Below are positions 48,001 to 58,800 of a stretch of 64,000 nt of DNA, piece after piece. Both the position numbers and the translations under genes were made by a program. The stretch covers positions 1,492,046 to 1,556,045 of the forward strand of contig JABAKD010000026.1 of NCBI GenBank assembly GCA_012845835.1. Direction: 5' to 3'. Source of the stretch: Undaria pinnatifida. Taxonomy: Eukaryota > Sar > Phaeophyceae > Laminariales > Alariaceae. Each line of letters opens with the position of its first letter. Within the stretch, counting starts at the first letter, position 1. The notes beneath the pieces are model-generated. The model did not search any database. It was not told where the DNA came from and saw only the letters and a list, made by a program, of their open reading frames with translations.

Positions 48001-51000
48001 GTTCGATTCCCGTTCTGTGTGTAAACCCTTTTTTTACTGCAAAAAAAAACTAGTTTCCCGAGAACCGTGATCGCAGTTCTAAAGGGGTTACAGCACTCGG
48101 GAAGTGACGACGCTGGCACTCTCTCCCTGCTGTAAAATGCACTGTGTTGAATTCTTAATCCAAGTGATGAGCCCCCGAATGGAAGGTATACTGTAACCTA
48201 TACACTCGCTGGGGTTGGTCGGTGGTACTTGCCGGGTTACTTGCACGATGGCCGTGGCTTTCAATAAGTATTTTGTCTTCATTTTTCGAGAGTTCCCCCC
48301 CCCCTCTTCGACTAGCAACACCCCCGGGATTCGAAGCCAACCACTTCCCGAAAGGGAACCTTGTAGTTCCCAAGGGGGTATTAATAGTGTGGAACTGACC
48401 TTCTCCGGCGCTGATGACGTCAAGATGGCGAGCTCCCAATCCCTAACGTCTGCAGGAGTCGTTAGCGGCCGCCTGAGCCGAAACTTGATTCTTCGTTATA
48501 TTTAGCAAGGAGATGCTACTAATATTATGATTAATATTAATATTAAAATTACTATTACTATTACTATTACTATTACTAGGTAGTGGCTTGACTAAACCAA
48601 GACTGACCAGGGGGGGCGCGCGTGGCATCTACCCCGAGGCCTTACGTCAAGGATTTTGGAGACCCGGTTATTCCGGTTTACCAACGGAAGATCCAGTAAG
48701 AATGTCGGTGTCTCGGGATCCCCTTTCCGGAATCCAGAGGGGACCCCCGCTTGACCCGATATCTCAGACTGGCAGGATCTTTTGAGACCTGACCGACGCG
48801 GTATCCATCCGTATGCATGCGTGTTCCACGGTCTGCGAAGCATACGTACTACCCTGTCGTCCACAGTAGAGCCCGTATAAACGGGGGAAACAAGGCCCAG
48901 AACAAAATCTAAAAATGAAAACGAAAAAGTAAACCTCAAAACCGAACAGACTTCGCTTTGGGGGGGGGGGGGGAGGAGGGTGTCCAAACGCGGCAAACAC
49001 CTGAAAACCAAAGCTACATCGGGAAAAAAAAAGTCAACGGTCGAGGTGGGGCGCCAGCACTGACGCACCATCCAGCTACGGTAAAGGCGACGCCAAGCCC
49101 TGTAAAAAGAGCGGAATACCCACGCAACTAGCCGACCATACCCCGCTGCTGCAATGGCATCGGTGTCCTGAAGCACAAAATTAGGGGTAGATATAGTGCA
49201 GGTGCTGGCCAAACAGCATGATCAGTTGCTAGACCACACGATTTTAGGTTGTACAGCAGCACTCAATTCGATCAGGTACGACGCCGCGGGCCACAGCTTT
49301 AGCTGTGGTGATGGAAGCTGCGTTGACTGGCACCAGCGGCATGTTAGCCTTGTATTATCTGCTCTGTGGCATCTGTGTGTTTCGTCTACCGGTCATTGGT
49401 AGCTGTTTTTGTCGGCGTGGTGTCGGTCCTCGCTCGGATGCGGGTCATCATTTTTTTGGGCCATTCGCTTTGAGGTTTTGCTTTCTCGATAATTTCAACC
49501 CCCAAACAATTAAAATTGTCGAGAAACCCAAACAGCAAAAAAACAATTCGTCGGACTGTTGGCGACTCGGTGTGGATATTTGGTCAATGCGAAGGATTAA
49601 TCTTCCTATCTCAGCTTGGATTACGTTTTTCGGTTTTGTGTTTCGGTTCCAAACGCTCCGTTTGGACACACCCTTAAGGCCAAGGCTCGGGCAAGACCGA
49701 TTACGTTGTCATTGTGTGCCAGCAGACCTCTCTCATAGTGTGTTGTCCTGTTATGTTGTTGATGGTGTCGCAACTGAAGTATTACATTTTCCCTTTCATC
49801 CCTTTACTCCCTTTATTCCCTTTCTTCGTCCCTTTATCATATACCAGCCGGGGCCTAAATATGAGCCGTGTGCCCTAACTATAAGCCAATGTAATGTACA
49901 CGTGGCTTAAAGTTGGGCCCCGACTAGTATCTAATATACTTTTGCCAGGCACGGTGACGTTACACCAAGACATAGCCCAGATCTTCCTCTGTCATGTACC
50001 AGGGTATTATCCTGCCGTGTTAGTTTTGCTATGCATGTTGACCCTGCACCACCCCATAACCCCACCGTCTACCGACCGCCTGCATGTTTTCGTCTTCTTT
50101 CCCGGGCGGGAACTGCACGTCATGCCTGATCGTCTCAGGGGTTGGTGGCGCCACCAAGATCACTGGAGCCGCCGCTTAGATGTGAACAAGCAGCGTCCTC
50201 GCGGGTCCCACCTAAACAAGGCGCTCCTGGACCCCAAGTACCGGACACGCCTTTGCAGCCACTGGGAAAACAGCAAGGTGGGCACCCCCCGCCTTTTGAT
50301 CGCCCTGTTCGCCTATCTATTTGAAACTTCAAAACGGAAGTCGGCTTAGCCCCTTTAAAAAAATGCACTCCCGTGTGCTTCGCCATCCGCGGAACCGAAG
50401 AACATTTCCCCGAATTTAAACTGAGTACCAGCCTCTGAGAGCACCGAGGGTCGCTATAACTCCGCCGGTCACAAGTTGAAGCTTGAGGCGGGCACCCCAC
50501 TTCCTCCAACTCGCTTGTAATGGTTGGCATTCTTTGCATGCGCATTTTTTTCTGACGAAACGTAAAACCGTAGAAAACAGTACCGCGGCGTACTTTACGT
50601 TTCTTGCCCGAAAATCGATTGAGTTGGTGTTAGCGTGGCCGTCCATGCGCTCACTACCCCCTCCTTTTCCGATGAAGCATAGAAACCGTGAAAATAAATG
50701 CGATACTTTTTTCCGATGTTCCCCCGAATTTTGTATATGCTGTTGTTAACCTTGACGTGCATGCGCTCACCAGCACCCCCCCCCCCCCCCCCCCGCCCTC
50801 CCGCCCCTCCTCCCACGCGTTCGATGCTAAACCGGCTGCAGGGAATGGTTTGCCCCATGCGTCGGCGCGGGGCCGGCAAGTGCGACTTCGCCCACGGCGG
50901 CCTCGAGCTCCGCGTGCGTGCCAACAAGCGCGACCGGTGGGGGCGGCATGTGGGGTCCGACGGTGGCGGCGTTAGCCTTCACACGTCTGGCGGAGAAGAC

Positions 51001-51567
51001 ACCCTCGGCGCCGCCCGCTCCATCGGCCGCATCCGCATAGAGAACGGCGAGAAGGACGGCGCTGGGTGTGCCGCCATCGCCGGCGCGCGGAGCGGGGGCG
51101 GAGCCGGGGGAGGAGGAGTGGGCGCTGGCGGGGGCGGGGGTGGCCCGAGACAGGGCAAGCGGAGCAAGGGTGGGGGTGCCGTCCAGGCTGGGGATGGGGC
51201 CTGGGGTGGCGGGAACGGTGTCCAAGGTCGAACGCGCGGCGGAAATGGAAGCGGTGGAGAATCGAAGGGCACAGCGGGGAGCGGGGCAGGCCCTCGGGAA
51301 GGCGGCGCGGCTGTGGGAGGCCGCCCCCCGCGAGGGGCGGCATGTGACCTCAGCGTGTTGAACGGTGAGGTCAAGAATAACGTTAAGGCGGCGTCGACCG
51401 CTTCAGTGATCGTGTCCGCTGCGAGCGGTGGCGGGAGGCCCATCGAGAACGGCGGCACAGCCCACTCCCGCAACGGTGTCGAGGCGCAAGGAAGTCGATA
51501 TGCTGGAGGCGGTAGCGGACAGGGGCAGGCTTTCTCCGAAGAAGCGGCGGCGAGCGATCGTCCGTGA
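34430..51567 (+). CDS. IRE1: IRE1-type ER stress sensor kinase/endoribonuclease, with predicted C-terminal CCCH zinc finger
   Basis: IRE1 senses unfolded protein in the ER lumen and, after dimerising, cuts mRNA on the cytosolic side. Exons: 34430-36053, 42049-42715, 42975-43092, 43526-43701, 44207-44440, 44858-45070, 45404-45601, 46072-46243, 46579-46817, 47091-47777, 50139-50277, 50842-51567. All phases agree; total 5193 nt, 1730 residues. Order: signal peptide (about 11-30), PQQ-like luminal domain (about 118-306), membrane helix (about 613-633), kinase (glycine loop near 720, VAVKRM near 740, HRDLKPHN near 861, DMG near 926, APE near 988), KEN ribonuclease (about 1135-1246), low-complexity linker, CCCH finger (about 1477-1520), Gly-rich tail. 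Known family members of about 850-1150 residues end soon after KEN, so the tail is unusual. Start: the ATG at 34430 precedes a second in-frame ATG at 34460; both leave the signal peptide. The intron after 46817 begins GC. Confidence 0.93.
37390..38825 (+). repeat. Tandem duplication with recurring CAGTCGAAAA / TTTTCGACTG words
   Basis: Two ~290-bp blocks (about 37600-37895 and 38325-38605) match. Both contain CTCCGCGAGCAACG, GCCGAAA(A/G)CCGCCAAAG and CGATACCGCGC(G/T)CTGCTGC, then GATACACGCTGCTG and AGGAATGCGCCACGCTGACTTGC or a one-base variant. Each is followed by a block dense in CAGTCGAAAA and its complement (38045-38215 and 38650-38820), the two sharing GGGCTTCAGTCGAAAA and the GACTGTA(C/A)AAGA block. 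A similar block precedes the first copy at 37395-37515. Confidence 0.8.
40540..40640 (+). repeat. Tandem direct repeat, 54-bp period, two copies
   Basis: GAGCCTGCCCCGGGACCGAG, continuing for 47 identical bases to CTCAAACCTA, starts at 40540 and again at 40594. Confidence 0.95.
42049..44440 (+). CDS. IRE1: IRE1 exons 2-5: membrane helix and kinase N-lobe to DMG motif
   Basis: Exon 2 (42049-42715) carries the transmembrane helix (SMVSLGILAVVVMVIID), an Ala-rich low-complexity linker and the start of the kinase: VLGYGSHGTVVYRG, then VAVKRM with the ATP-site Lys. Exon 3 (42975-43092) reads HPNVVRYFVREEAGEFVYLA, typical of IRE1 kinases. Exon 4 (43526-43701) ends VEHLHSLRIVH. Exon 5 (44207-44440) gives RDLKPHNILL with the catalytic Asp, an inserted Gly/Glu-rich loop, and FVLKISDMGLGKQL. 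DMG in place of DFG is also found in known plant IRE1 proteins. All junctions are GT-AG and in phase. Confidence 0.93.
43778..43875 (+). repeat. (CCCA)n-type microsatellite in IRE1 intron 4
   Basis: CCCACCCACCCACCCACCCA and degenerate CCAACC/CTCAA variants follow the exon-4 donor by about 80 bp. Confidence 0.85.
44858..46243 (+). CDS. IRE1: IRE1 exons 6-8: activation loop and kinase C-lobe
   Basis: Exon 6 (44858-45070) was placed by phase, because it lacks a start codon of its own. It reads (S)FGISSYGRTPG, an Arg/Ala/Gly/Ser-rich insert, then GGHVGSIGWQAPEVI with the APE motif. Exon 7 (45404-45601) is a Ser-rich loop followed by RRTQAVDIFSLGCIFHHC and GSHPFGQWYEREANI, the strongly conserved IRE1 subdomain IX signature. 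Exon 8 (46072-46243) reads AYDLVSLMTAREPDLRPSAG followed by HPFFWNEEKRLSFLLEFSDR, the kinase end that joins the KEN domain. Confidence 0.92.
46579..47777 (+). CDS. IRE1: IRE1 exons 9-10: KEN ribonuclease domain and linker
   Basis: Exon 9 (46579-46817) reads RKYDFSSVRDLLRVVRNKRH followed by HFHELPERVQ. The Arg-Asn and His of RNKRHH stand where the catalytic Arg, Asn and His of yeast and animal IRE1 lie. Exon 10 (47091-47777) continues YVEERFPQLLMHC and LFKEYLVPF, ending the KEN fold. About 170 residues of Pro/Ser/Thr/Gly-rich linker follow, and then DVLVWNESGMAKSMGC. Joining exon 9 to 10 in frame requires a GC donor (CTCAG|GCGAGG); no GT donor nearby restores the frame. Exon 10 ends at GCAG|GTGCGT in phase 2. 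Without splicing the frame would stop at 47851. Confidence 0.9.
48195..48375 (+). repeat. Short dispersed repeat, family B, copy in IRE1 intron 10
   Basis: Shared blocks with 58160-58310 are GTTACTTGC, GCTTTCAATAAG/GTTTTCAATTG, ACACCCCCGGGATTCGAAGC, CAACCACTTCCCG/CAACCACATCCCG and GGAACCTTGTAGTTC. The block GGGATTCGAAGCC resembles a pol III B box. Confidence 0.6.
48540..48578 (+). repeat. (TACTAT)n / (TTACTA)n microsatellite
   Basis: About five units of ACTATT between 48550 and 48578, following AATATTAATATTA. Confidence 0.9.
50139..51567 (+). CDS. Predicted IRE1 exons 11-12: CCCH-type zinc finger and Gly-rich tail
   Basis: Exon 11 (50139-50277) reads GWWRHQDHWSRRLDV and then LLDPKYRTRLCSHWENSK. 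Exon 12 (50842-51567) continues GMVCPMRRRGAGKCDFAHGG and LELRVRANKRDRWG. The splice CAGCAAG|GTGGGC to GCTGCAG|GGAATG is phase 0. It joins a Cys-x10-Cys-x9-Cys-x3-His finger preceded by YRTRLC, close to the Y-K-T-x-x-C lead-in of tristetraprolin-like RNA-binding CCCH fingers. The spacing is wider than the classical x8-x5-x3. The rest is Gly/Ala-rich. The acceptor CTCAG|GGGTTGG accepts phase 2, exactly what the IRE1 donor at 47777 leaves. An alternative is a separate small gene starting at the in-frame ATG at 50122. I favour the fusion. Confidence 0.7.
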
Positions 51568-53239
51568 GAAGCTAGCGGCGACGGCGGTTTGATTGTTGTT
51601 TTGCTTATCGGTCCGAGATGTTAGCGCCGCATAGAAAATCGGCGGGACTTATGCGAGCGATGTCCGTTGTCCTGGGGTATGTTGAAAGAAAATGTTGGCG
51701 TATATATGAATAACGTGGCGTAGTGTAGCATCGATGAGGCGGACGTTTTGTTTGAATTATATGCGTTTGGACCGCCCATCCTTTCCCTCCCTTTCTCCTC
51801 CTTCCCTCCCCTCGTTGTGTATTATGGGTTGCGACGACTCGCGCTGGGTGGGCGGCGAATACCGCTGATCCCTCGAGTTGGTTGTAGACGCCTGGTGTGA
51901 GTGGATGGAGGGCTTAGTCACTCTGCCGTGCGGTGTTTGGTCATCTTTTTTGTACATTCCAGTGAATGTGGGTAGCTTATTGTTTTCTTGTTTTATTACT
52001 TCGGCTGGGGGGTTGACGTGTACCCGCGGCAATTCGGTTTTGACTCCACATTGTGGGGTTACTTGGTAGCTGGCAATTTTGCACTTTAGGAATAGCACCG
52101 CGCGATTTTGGACACGGGAAGAGCCGAGCCCTAGGCACGCGGCAAGACGCTGTTCGCGTTGTTTTGTATCATTTCGCTGCACAAGCGTAACTTGTTTTTC
52201 TGGCTGTCGATCGTTGCATTGCATGATCGTATGATCTGCCTCCTCCGTGAGGTAGAAAAACACGCGGACGGTCGCCCGATCCTTGTAAACTGCGGGTACG
52301 AAATGTCTTTCTCTTTGCGAGTGAGTGTAGAGCGTTTTTTTGTTTCCCGTTTTTATTATTTTTTAAGTTTGGCCTTTGTTTCGCGTGTCATCCTTTCCTT
52401 TGGTGTTAGGGGGTGTATCTTGTCCCCTCGCCCCTCTACACGGCATTAGTTTTGTCTGCGTCCGAGGGCGTGGACAAGATGGCGTCCTCACTGAAGCATG
52501 CAGTACCGTATGCATGCTTGCACTTTTCGTTGGTATTCTTCAGTGTTCCTGGGATCTGTATGGCGGAAGGTAGAGCCGTGTCTGTCGTCTGACTCGCTAC
52601 CTCTCTGCAGCGCGCGACTTATCCGCAATGGGGAACAGCACGCGAATGCTGCATTAGCTTTTTGAACCCCCCCCCAAATGGCCTATTACCTCCGTCACGA
52701 CAGGCGTCAGCACTCGAATGCGGCAACAATGGCAAAGCGGTATTCCATGTACAGATGCTTTTGCTTCTTGATGCCGTTGAGCCCTCGCTCGCCCATCTTT
52801 CTTTCTTCCCGCCACCTGCTTGTAAGGCGGTGCGAATCCCTCCGGGTCGTGAGTGTTCCACTTGAGTTTTCCCCCTCTGCTCGAGTTTCCTTTATAGGTC
52901 AAGCAGGCGGACAGGAGTTACCCTTTTGTGGGACCCATGTATGGCGACCGACCAAAAAGCGACGACTGCGATATTATCAAGCGTGCGTCAACCCTCAAGG
53001 GGCCCGTGTATAGCGACCAAAAAAACGACGATTGATTGCGATATTTTCAAAAGCACCCGCCAGTAGCGTGAGCACGCAGGCAGCACCACGAGTAGAGGAT
53101 CATGCTGCGCCCGTACCGTACGAAAGAGTATTTGCTTTGTTGTCGTTGGGACACCAATTTTAGCAGCGCTAACCAGCAGTGGACGATGCCGAAATCGTTC
53201 ATTTTCATCGTGATTTCCCTCTGAAGTCTGGAAGGGGTT

Positions 53240-53850
53240 AGGTAGTTAAAAAGAAGAGATCATGTACGGTCACGGTTATCACCATGTTGCTGCACGCGTG
53301 TCTTCAAGTTCCTTGCAATGCAACTCCGATACGTTCCGTACCCCAGCAGCACGGGCCGCTTTGCGTGGTCGATGCTGTAACCGTTACTTTTTTCAAGACG
53401 CGTGTCCCCAAAACACCAGAGGGGTTTTTATGAGTTATTGATCACCGGCTTTTCGCGGTGATTTGTGGCGGCGTTCTCTCCCATAGTCGTCAGCTCCCTC
53501 TATAGACGAGGGAGGTTCCGAGGTGTTTGATATTTCCCAGTTCCAAAGGCTGTTCGTGGGCGAAACCTCCAGAAGATACAGGAGTAAACACGGCTGAATG
53601 CTTTTTGGGGGTTACAATACAGCGGCGAAAAAAGATGATAAAAATGCGGTCTAATCACCTCTCTGTCTCGTGAGGGCGCGCTATAATCCTAGTAGCGCAC
53701 CATTCTGCGCGCGTCATGAACTCCTTGCAGTGCACATGTGCCACCCGCCTAACCCATGTAGCAGCCAGGGCTGTTTCGCGTGACTGATGCTGTAATCGTT
53801 GTTAGTGTTGGTCACTTTTTGTTTTAGGGTCCCCAAAAAGGTTTCACAAA
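53240..53850 (+). repeat. Two diverged direct repeats about 440 bp apart
   Basis: The blocks CTCCTTGCA(A/G)TGCA, GCAGC..GGGC, TTTCGCGTG/TTTGCGTGG, GATGCTGTAA(C/T)CGTT and GTCCCCAAAA occur in the same order in both halves. Confidence 0.55.
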
Positions 53851-54873
53851 AAAGAAAAAAGCTGCACGGGCATCGCGGTTCACAAGAGGATGGGGTTGTG
53901 TGCACGGGGAAATGAATCTTCCATAGCAGGCTAGTTCTTCCCGTGCTCGCGTGCGCACAAGTCCGCAAACCGTTTGTTGTCCGTCCTTTTCCTTCGTGCT
54001 TCAATTTCTCATGTTGAACACAGCGCTCTGGGGACAGAACGCAACAATGCAAACGGTACTTTCGGTGGTGTTTCCGGCAACCATTGTGCGTTTTCGAATA
54101 AGCGCCGGCTAAGGGCGGAAGGAAGACAGGGGACACCGCCACGCTTCCATACCGTGCCGTATCTTGCTCCCTCCCGCTGCTCATGTCATATGAACGGCTC
54201 GTTTTCCTACAGGGGGAGCTGGGGGGGGGGGTGGTGTACTCAATTTGTGCCTGGTCGTAGTCGTATGACCATAGCACCTCGTATCCCTGCTATGCAGGGA
54301 CGGAGCACGTCGGGTTTCACCAACCAGGGGGAGCTTAGGGGGGTAGGGAGAAGCCACGTGAAAACGCTCGTTTCGTCAGGTATTATTGCTCAAATAACTC
54401 ACGGCCCAGAGCATTTTCGCTGCCTCTACAGGCTGGTTCACGTTGAAAGCCCGAAATTCTCTCCCCCACGAATGCCGCTCGCAATATCTAGTCAAAAGGT
54501 GAATATTTGGTGTCATACTGACCCCCATGACCAGTGCCAGTGTAAGAGGGTGACATGGCCTATTTTTCTTTCATGGCCTCGAGCTGTCTCTAGAAGCGAA
54601 ACTGGTATCGACCACAATGGCAAGCCTTGAATTTCAACAATATTCAGGCTTTTTACAAGCAGGGGCGAAACAAAAAACGCGCCGCATATTGCCCGAACCG
54701 GTTTGGAGGTACTCCAAGGCATATGTCTGTAGAAAAATTCGCGCAAAAAATGGAAGATCTGACCAGCGTATGTTCAACAATGAGCAGAATCTAGCGAAAA
54801 AATTGGATTCTAGTCTAAAACCAAGTCATTTGAAGGAAATATCGCATATGATAATAAAAATATGAATATTTTG

Positions 54874-54940
54874 AGGACGTCAGCCGTGAGTTCGACGAAT
54901 TTCGGGTCAATGCTCATATTTGCAAGTTGCGTTGTTGGTA
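54874..54940 (+). repeat. Copy of the ~50-bp LCKL dispersed repeat
   Basis: The plus strand reads DVSREFDEFRVNAHICKLRC. It is preceded by AT-rich sequence ending ATTTTGAG and followed by GTTGGTACGTG. Confidence 0.65.
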
Positions 54941-55803
54941 CGTGTAATATACTGTGTGGGTGAGTTTTTCATTCATGCTTACGCACAAGAGTCCAAATTT
55001 CCACGCCGTTTTATGGAGATAAGACCCTGATTTTGCACACGTATTCTACATGCCCATCCGGAGGCCTGACCTTCGGGAGTTTTCCTTTTTCTTTTTTCTT
55101 GCCGAAAAATAATGGTCTAAGGTGGTCCACATTTTCCAAAAAAAGTAACTGACGAAAAACGAGGCAAAAAAAAAACACGACAGGTGATGTCTTGAGCAAA
55201 ATTTCACGGTCTGAATAAAAAAACGGCGTTGACATTCGCCGAGGAATTAAAAGAAAATCGGGTTTTGACTTAAAACAGCCTGTAGCCGCTCCGGCATTTC
55301 AAATGCAAAGGACACCGATTGGGTAACGAATCATATTATATGTACGAGGTATGTTCGGTTTAGAACACGGAGCAGGGGCAGCAGTCCTCGACAGCTGCTA
55401 AACATCCATGCTATGCAGCATTCCCAAGACTACCACGGGCGCTCCTCATACAATGCGGACTCCTTCCCTCCCGTCACCCCCCTCCCCTGTAAAAAGAGCC
55501 GTACGGGCCAAGCCGAAAACACGCTCGACCCGAACGGAGGAAAAACAAGGCTGACCCTGGACAGGGATTAGAAAAAAAGAAATATATATATATATATATA
55601 TGACTTCCGCAGCAGGAGCGTTCAACATGCGCCACGAACGCAAACCCATCCCCCATAACTCCCTCATTCCAGGAACGCCAACAAATCCCCACCGCTCCCT
55701 CAACTCCCGGCATCTCTACTCTTCTTCCGCTCGAGGAGGAGGAGTCCTCTCGACGAGGAGGAGGAGCAAACAAATCCGAAACCGGCTTAATCTCGAACAC
55801 GGG

Positions 55804-58800
55804 TTAATCTTCCTTCGGCTTCGCTCCGGTTGAAGCAACGGCCAGCGAGTCGGGCACTCCCGTGACGGTATACGCTACCTTGTGGAGGGGGGTAAAGGGG
55901 TTAAAGGCCGGGCCCATGATGGTCTGAGCGACGGCGCACACGCAAAAGAATCCGGCGACGATGGCCTTTGCCTGCGTTGCCGTGTCTCCGTCCAGCACTT
56001 TGTCAGCAGCTCCACGGATGTACCTTCAAGCGAATTCGGCAGGGGAATGCAAAGGCGGGGGGGGAGGGGAGACAAGGGAACCTTGGGCTGAAACGCCTTC
56101 CACGTTTCGGGGACGCACGTCAAGATGCGCTTGCATTAATACGAGTCGCAACAACAAAATAAACGATACAGTAGAACACGCGAACACGGGGTTGTATACG
56201 AAGGCAGGGGCGGGATGGGGCTGGGGAACCTCGCCCACTCAATAACCTCTCCCTTTCAATAAGTCGGGCGCCGCTGTGGCCAGGGAAGTCCTAAATCCAA
56301 GGGGAAGTTGGATTATTCAGGGCGGGAAGCCGGCTAGTGATACGAGAGGGTAAAAATGTTTATCTGTGGAGGCACAGGGAGACCAGAATGATAAAGCAGC
56401 AGAGGGGCGGGGTATAATATCACCGCGAAACCAGTTACAGTATATGGATTAGTCGTCTGGCTCAGCCAGACAGCGCTAACAAAATCAAAGGTCACCCCGT
56501 ACGCGAAATCGGCGCAAGCTGATTTCAAGTCACAACACGCACGTTCAAGCGGTCAATTTGCCAGACGTTCTAGAAGCGGCGTTGGTCATGCTGCCTGCCC
56601 CCAGCGAGCCGTGCCGCACGAACAAAGACAACGGTGCTTTGAAACGATACTACGTAAGCAGGCATAGCTGAAACTACGTAGTAACAGAACTGCTGTTCGT
56701 CTGTCACCATTTCAGAATAACACAATTCGTCCCAATAACGAAGCTTTAACTCTATATTCATACAGCGATCCACTACCATGCAGTCAGCGGCAATGCGTCA
56801 TGTAAACGTTTCCACCACCTCATGTGTGTAATACACCCTCGCGGGACCCCAAACGCAAGAGAGCACCAAAGGCCGTTTAAAACAAAGGCCACCGCCCATG
56901 GAAAAACCCTTCCCGCAACCAAAAAGGGCGTTAGAACACACAATCAAGACCTATGGGGGAACTCACGGGCCAACATTGGGGTCGAACACCATGAGGTTGA
57001 AGAACGCGGCCCCGTAGAAGGCGGATTGGAAAGGCCAAGGGGCGCCCTTCTTCAAGCCCTGCAAGATATCAAAGGGGACAAAGGCCCAGTCGAGAAGGGG
57101 GTGCAGATACAGCGATAGGGTCTACCGTGAGCAAGCTGAACCCAAAATAAATGTAGGCGTGGCGACGGTGACGGGGCGATCGGTCTGCGCCGGCGCCCCA
57201 GCTGCTTAACCGTTTGTCCACCGCAAAAACGTTCCCACTCTCGATTTCCGACCCGGTTGTTCCCAAAAGGAGCTGCAGTTCTTAAGGGGTTAACCTGGAC
57301 CGCAGTGCATAAATGTCTTGCAAGTGCGTTAAAGACTGGCAGGGGTGGGGGCAGGTTAGAGGGGGCAGGAAAAAAACGTTATCACATGCGGCACTTGCTC
57401 TGGCTTATCAACACCGACGCATGAAACCACCGCGGGCGACTCCTCGGCTGCACGACAACACTACAGCTCACCAGAAACGCGCACATATATTTGTATGCCA
57501 GCGGGGCGCAATAAATCGAGAGCGATAATAAATACTGAAAATATCAGTGGCATCTGCACGCCTAGTCTGCAAGCTCCGGAGTAAACATTACCCCGCGGGT
57601 GGTAAACAGGTCGTACGAGGGAACGACAAGCGGAGCGCTCTTCGAGAAGCGCTGAAGCGCTACAAAGAGGTTTCCTAAACATGAGTAGACATGTTCGTTC
57701 AGGGGACCTGGCATTCACACTAACGCCCCAGTTTCAGTGGTGTTGAGAGCTCTTGCCGCACCAAAGTTTAAACCCAATGAAGCAAGCTCCTACACGGCAA
57801 ATCGCTCTCGCCTGGAGACCCTTGTCGAGGGGGAGGAAGAGCCCCCCGCATCCAGCGATGGTTCCTAGAAGGATAGGTCCCCACAGGGGGATAGGGTAGT
57901 GCTTGCCCGCCTAACGATGCGAAGAGCGGAGAAGACGAGCACGAGGCACGACGGAAGCATCAACAACTGCGGTGTGGAGCGTGCGGTCGATCGATCGTGA
58001 TTTGAGAACATACTTCACCCTTCTGAGACGCACGCATGCCGATAAAAAAATCACAAGGGCTACGACCTTGCCAACCGTCTAGAAAGAGCGCATAACAGCA
58101 CGAGTATCGCCATGCTCAGTGCGTGCCGTATACCTCGTAAAGAGTGAGCCATAAACTCGTCTGCGCTGAGCGGTGTTACTTGCTGGGTTACTTGCCGGGT
58201 GGCTATTTGTTGTTTGGTTTTCAATTGTTTTTCCTCCCTTTTGTACTTGCGACACCCCCGGGATTTGAAGCCAACCACATCCCGCAGTGGAACCCTGTAG
58301 TTCTCAAAACTGCGCTTCGGTACACCCCCCCTATCATATGATACTCTAGCAGCCCTAATCGCTTCGCAACGCCGATACCACTGTACTCGTCACGTGTGTT
58401 CGACGCTTTCCCCCATAAAGTCCCAAACGGGTGAATGCTCATGCGCTGAGGCAGCACCATCCCACCCATGCTGCGACCTGAGGCGCCGTCAAAATAGATC
58501 TCTACCCCGCCATCGAAGGCTCACTACTGCATTTACCTTGAGGATTGAGTTGGACAAGACCACCACGCTGCACACGCCGTTGGCGCGGAATATCTCCGCG
58601 AGTATGAGAATGGCCTGCTTCATCAAGGGGGTGTTTAACAAGGCGAAGATGGGACCCTCGGCCCTGTTCGACACAAACCAACACACGGCCACCTGCGACA
58701 CGGAAAAGCACAAAGAGGTACAGAACATTAGGGAGGCGGGGGGGGGGGGGGGACGCGGTAGCATTGTAAGGTAGTGGAAAAAAAGCAGACGCTCTCGTAC

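Larger units (their letters stand above)
51568..55803. other. Intergenic region between convergent IRE1 and TRIC genes
   Basis: No supported gene. It holds two diverged blocks about 440 bp apart (53240-53420 and 53690-53850), an LCKL-repeat copy at 54874-54940, and an (AT)n tract at about 55583-55602. The 3' ends of both flanking genes should lie here; no polyadenylation signal could be assigned with confidence. Confidence 0.45.

Noticed and set aside
49305-49910. 201-residue plus-strand open frame inside IRE1 intron 10
   Set aside because: No family motif, unusual composition, and it lies between two exons that join in phase.
50122-50277. Independent start of a small CCCH gene at the ATG at 50122
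   Set aside because: Possible, but the phase match to the IRE1 donor at 47777 and the run GC-R-GWWR across the junction favour one gene. Kept as the main alternative.
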